NCBI GenBank assembly: GCA_021372725.1
Contig: JAJFTV010000169.1
Span: 16,180 to 80,179 of the forward strand
Direction of reading: 5' to 3'
DNA: 64,000 nucleotides
Source of the DNA: Chloroflexota bacterium
GTDB lineage: Bacteria; Chloroflexota; Anaerolineae; Anaerolineales; Anaerolineaceae
In this document: positions 62,184 through 64,000 of the stretch, one piece after another
How positions within the stretch are numbered: position 1 is the first letter of the stretch
Layout: every line of letters starts with the position of its first letter
The notes under the pieces: model-generated
Told to the model about the DNA's origin: nothing
The model's database searches: none
The model's input: the letters and a program-made list of their open reading frames with translations, nothing else
Translations under genes and position numbers: made by a program

Positions 62184-63845
62184 ATGAATTCAGCTTCAAA
62201 AAAACTCTCAATTTTATATGCTATCCTCGCCGGCCTGTTAATCACGCCTGGAACAGTGATCCTTGGCTGGGGGTTTCAGATTCTCTCGTATACCCGGTTG
62301 GCAAAAACCAGCCTGTACCTTTTTCCGGTGATGATCCTCATCGCACTGGTTTACAATCATTTTCTTCAGATCGATTTGTCTAAGACTACTCGAAAGCAGA
62401 TCCTGGTGAATATCGCGACCAGTCTGGTGGTCAGTTTGATTGTGATCCGTTACCCATCTGACCTGCTACGTTACCTGGTAATGGTGTTTTTAGTCTCCAG
62501 CATGTTCTTTATTTTCGGTTCAGCTTTTATAGAGTTGTCCATACGAGTAAAGAGTAACCTGCCACGTCAGACGTTCATGACCGTTTTTTTCCTTGTTGGA
62601 CTGATCGGGGTTTCGATTTTTCTTTATATGTCCAACTTAACCCGCATATATGGAGATGATTTCTGTTTTATCAACCTGGTCAGACGCACAGGATTCCTGA
62701 ATACAATCAACCTTTTTTACCACACCTGGTCGGGTAGAATCTTCACCGATCTGTTCATGCTAGGTCTCACTTCATTTCGATTTATGTCAATGATCGAAAT
62801 CATGTTACTTTTGCTGGTCACTTACCTTGTTCTTCGCATGCTCCGCAAGGATCCGAAAGATAATGGCGGTCTGTGGATTGTTTCATCTGTATTTTTCTTA
62901 CCTTTTGTGATTTTTTCAACTACACCTGATCAGTATAAATCTCTATACTGGATTGCCAGCTCCACAACAGTTTTTCCGGTTTCGATAATGTTCATTCTCT
63001 TCACCGGTTTTATGGCAAGCGGTTTTCTCAAGGGGTTTGGGAAAAAATGGATTTCGATTGCCACTGCCTTTATCATGACGTTGGCAATCTCGACCGGGCA
63101 CGAAATTGTTATCCCGGCAATTATGCTGGTTATTGTGGCATTTCTTCTTCCCGCTTTTTTTCGGCGCAAACAGTATGGCACGCTGCCATTGAGCGTCACA
63201 CTCGGTGCATTGGCGGGTGCAGTAGTGGGCTCACTGATTCTTGTGTTGGCTCCGGGTAATTACGTGCGCATGGCGGCGCAAAGTTATCCATCTACGCCGG
63301 ATATCTTTTCGGCATTGAGTATGTCCTTTGGCTTTTATGGAGAATTCATCAATAAATTGGGTGAAAATTGGGGCTGGGTCTTGCTGACAGCCTCTTTTAT
63401 TGCCGGGATATATTCAAAAACTGCCCTTCCGAAGAGCTGGAAGGTTTTTGGAGCTATTTTGGTTGTCACAATTGGTTCATCCTGGGGAGCCTTCCTCGTC
63501 AGCACTCTCGCCATATCTGATAGACTCCCACAGCGTACCCAGTTTATCCCGATACTCTTCCTTGTATTTGGTCTTTATGCTCTGGGAGCAGTTGTCCCAA
63601 TCCCCAAATTTTTCCCCAACCTAACTTTTGCCGCGGCGGTAGCCTTACTTTTACTCGGATTTGTTTTTACCCAGGCGATCGTTGACGAAACAAAACTGGT
63701 TGCTCCTATGGAACAATTTGCTGGTGATTGGGATGTGCGTGATCAGAAACTACAGGCCACGAATATAGAACCTTATTCTATCGAAATCCCCTGGGATGAC
63801 AAGGAACAACAATTTGCTTGTATGCGTGCATATTATTCAAAATAA
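62184..63845 (+). CDS. large multi-spanning membrane protein (DUF6056-like)
   Basis: A 553-residue membrane protein with about twelve to thirteen membrane segments and a short C-terminal soluble tail. Features resemble the DUF6056 group of GT-C-like membrane proteins: an early loop with Y-G-D-D-F-C-F (like the D-D motif of GT-C sugar transferases), H-T-W-S-G-R-I-F-T-D-L, and a later G-H-E. Such proteins usually transfer sugars from lipid carriers outside the membrane. This fits the upstream GT2 gene that would make lipid-linked sugar. ATG 62184 is chosen over TTG 62172. Family and function are inferred from motif placement. Confidence 0.65.
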   Translation: MNSASKKLSILYAILAGLLITPGTVILGWGFQILSYTRLAKTSLYLFPVMILIALVYNHFLQIDLSKTTRKQILVNIATSLVVSLIVIRYPSDLLRYLVMVFLVSSMFFIFGSAFIELSIRVKSNLPRQTFMTVFFLVGLIGVSIFLYMSNLTRIYGDDFCFINLVRRTGFLNTINLFYHTWSGRIFTDLFMLGLTSFRFMSMIEIMLLLLVTYLVLRMLRKDPKDNGGLWIVSSVFFLPFVIFSTTPDQYKSLYWIASSTTVFPVSIMFILFTGFMASGFLKGFGKKWISIATAFIMTLAISTGHEIVIPAIMLVIVAFLLPAFFRRKQYGTLPLSVTLGALAGAVVGSLILVLAPGNYVRMAAQSYPSTPDIFSALSMSFGFYGEFINKLGENWGWVLLTASFIAGIYSKTALPKSWKVFGAILVVTIGSSWGAFLVSTLAISDRLPQRTQFIPILFLVFGLYALGAVVPIPKFFPNLTFAAAVALLLLGFVFTQAIVDETKLVAPMEQFAGDWDVRDQKLQATNIEPYSIEIPWDDKEQQFACMRAYYSK

Positions 63846-63858
63846 TCAAGTATATCTA

Positions 63859-63990
63859 TGAGGGTGTTGAAAAAGTGCCCAAAGTTTTGGATCTACTACA
63901 CCCCACCCCTTTATCCCCGCCCCTGCTGGGCGGGGAAACCACTTACTGGGGTTTTTTGAGCCGTTTTGCGGCTCAAAAAACCCCAGAGAA
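63859..63990. repeat. interspersed hairpin repeat, copy C
   Basis: TGAGGGTGTTGAAAAAG (63859-63875, identical to copy A), then CTACTACACCCC, an 8-bp stem CCCCGCCC/GGGCGGGG (63915-63935), and a perfect 17-bp stem CTGGGGTTTTTTGAGCC/GGCTCAAAAAACCCCAG (63946-63962 with 63970-63986) around GTTTTGC. It resembles copy B in its second half and copy A in its first. It runs to near the right edge of the window. Confidence 0.65.
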
Positions 63991-64000
63991 AGGGATTTTC

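Overview
The window looks like chromosomal DNA from a bacterium of the class Anaerolineae (phylum Chloroflexota) or a close relative. This is inferred from gene style (lipoproteins with low-complexity Thr/Pro/Glu linkers after the lipobox, ECF sigma/DUF4367 modules, an AAA-R3H ATPase next to tmk, mid-GC genes with Shine-Dalgarno sites). No rRNA or other phylogenetic marker is present, so the placement is not proven.

Layout. 0-8 kb: a truncated MazG-like gene, a VanZ-like protein, a complete darT-darG toxin-antitoxin pair, a beta-propeller lipoprotein, an ECF sigma/DUF4367/degenerate-sigma operon, and arfB. 8-14 kb: a leftward operon with a FadR-type regulator, a Cys/Met-type PLP lyase, an aminotransferase and panB, then OsmC. 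13-18 kb: a GntR-periplasmic-binding-protein fusion regulator divergent from a lipoprotein with three sulfite-oxidase-like domains and a tungstate/molybdate-type binding protein and permease. 18-20 kb: a GbsR-like regulator with a VIT1-type transporter, and an Erm-like methyltransferase with an attenuator-like leader. 20.6-28.1 kb: a visibly AT-richer block with a DUF917 protein, a complete branched-chain-type ABC transporter, an Asp/Glu/hydantoin racemase and a divergent YheO-like regulator. 28-35 kb: three tRNA-Ser genes interleaved with a beta-CASP nuclease, RNase D, an S9 peptidase and a kinase-like phosphotransferase. 35-43 kb: a heterodimeric ABC exporter, a MATE-like protein and clpC. 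43-46 kb: a decayed patch with a transglutaminase-like pseudogene and an IS1182-type transposase remnant. 46-54 kb: a methyltransferase, PhzF, the pdxR-pdxS-pdxT vitamin B6 module, the AAA-R3H ATPase and tmk. 54-64 kb: a lipoprotein whose DsbA-like active site carries an in-frame UGA, a broken membrane protein gene, plsC, an aminotransferase, a nucleotidyltransferase, tRNA-Pro, a GT2 glycosyltransferase, rnhB and a large membrane protein.

The most notable item is at 54.7-55.9 kb. A DsbA-like/cyclophilin fusion lipoprotein has UGA exactly where the first Cys of the CxxC motif should be. The same reading frame continues to the end of the protein, and a bacterial SECIS-like hairpin follows. This is a good candidate for a selenocysteine protein. 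Other leads are the putative leader-peptide/attenuator control of the Erm-like gene, the tungstate-type cluster lacking an ATPase, and a family of hairpin-bearing repeats shared by three intergenic regions.
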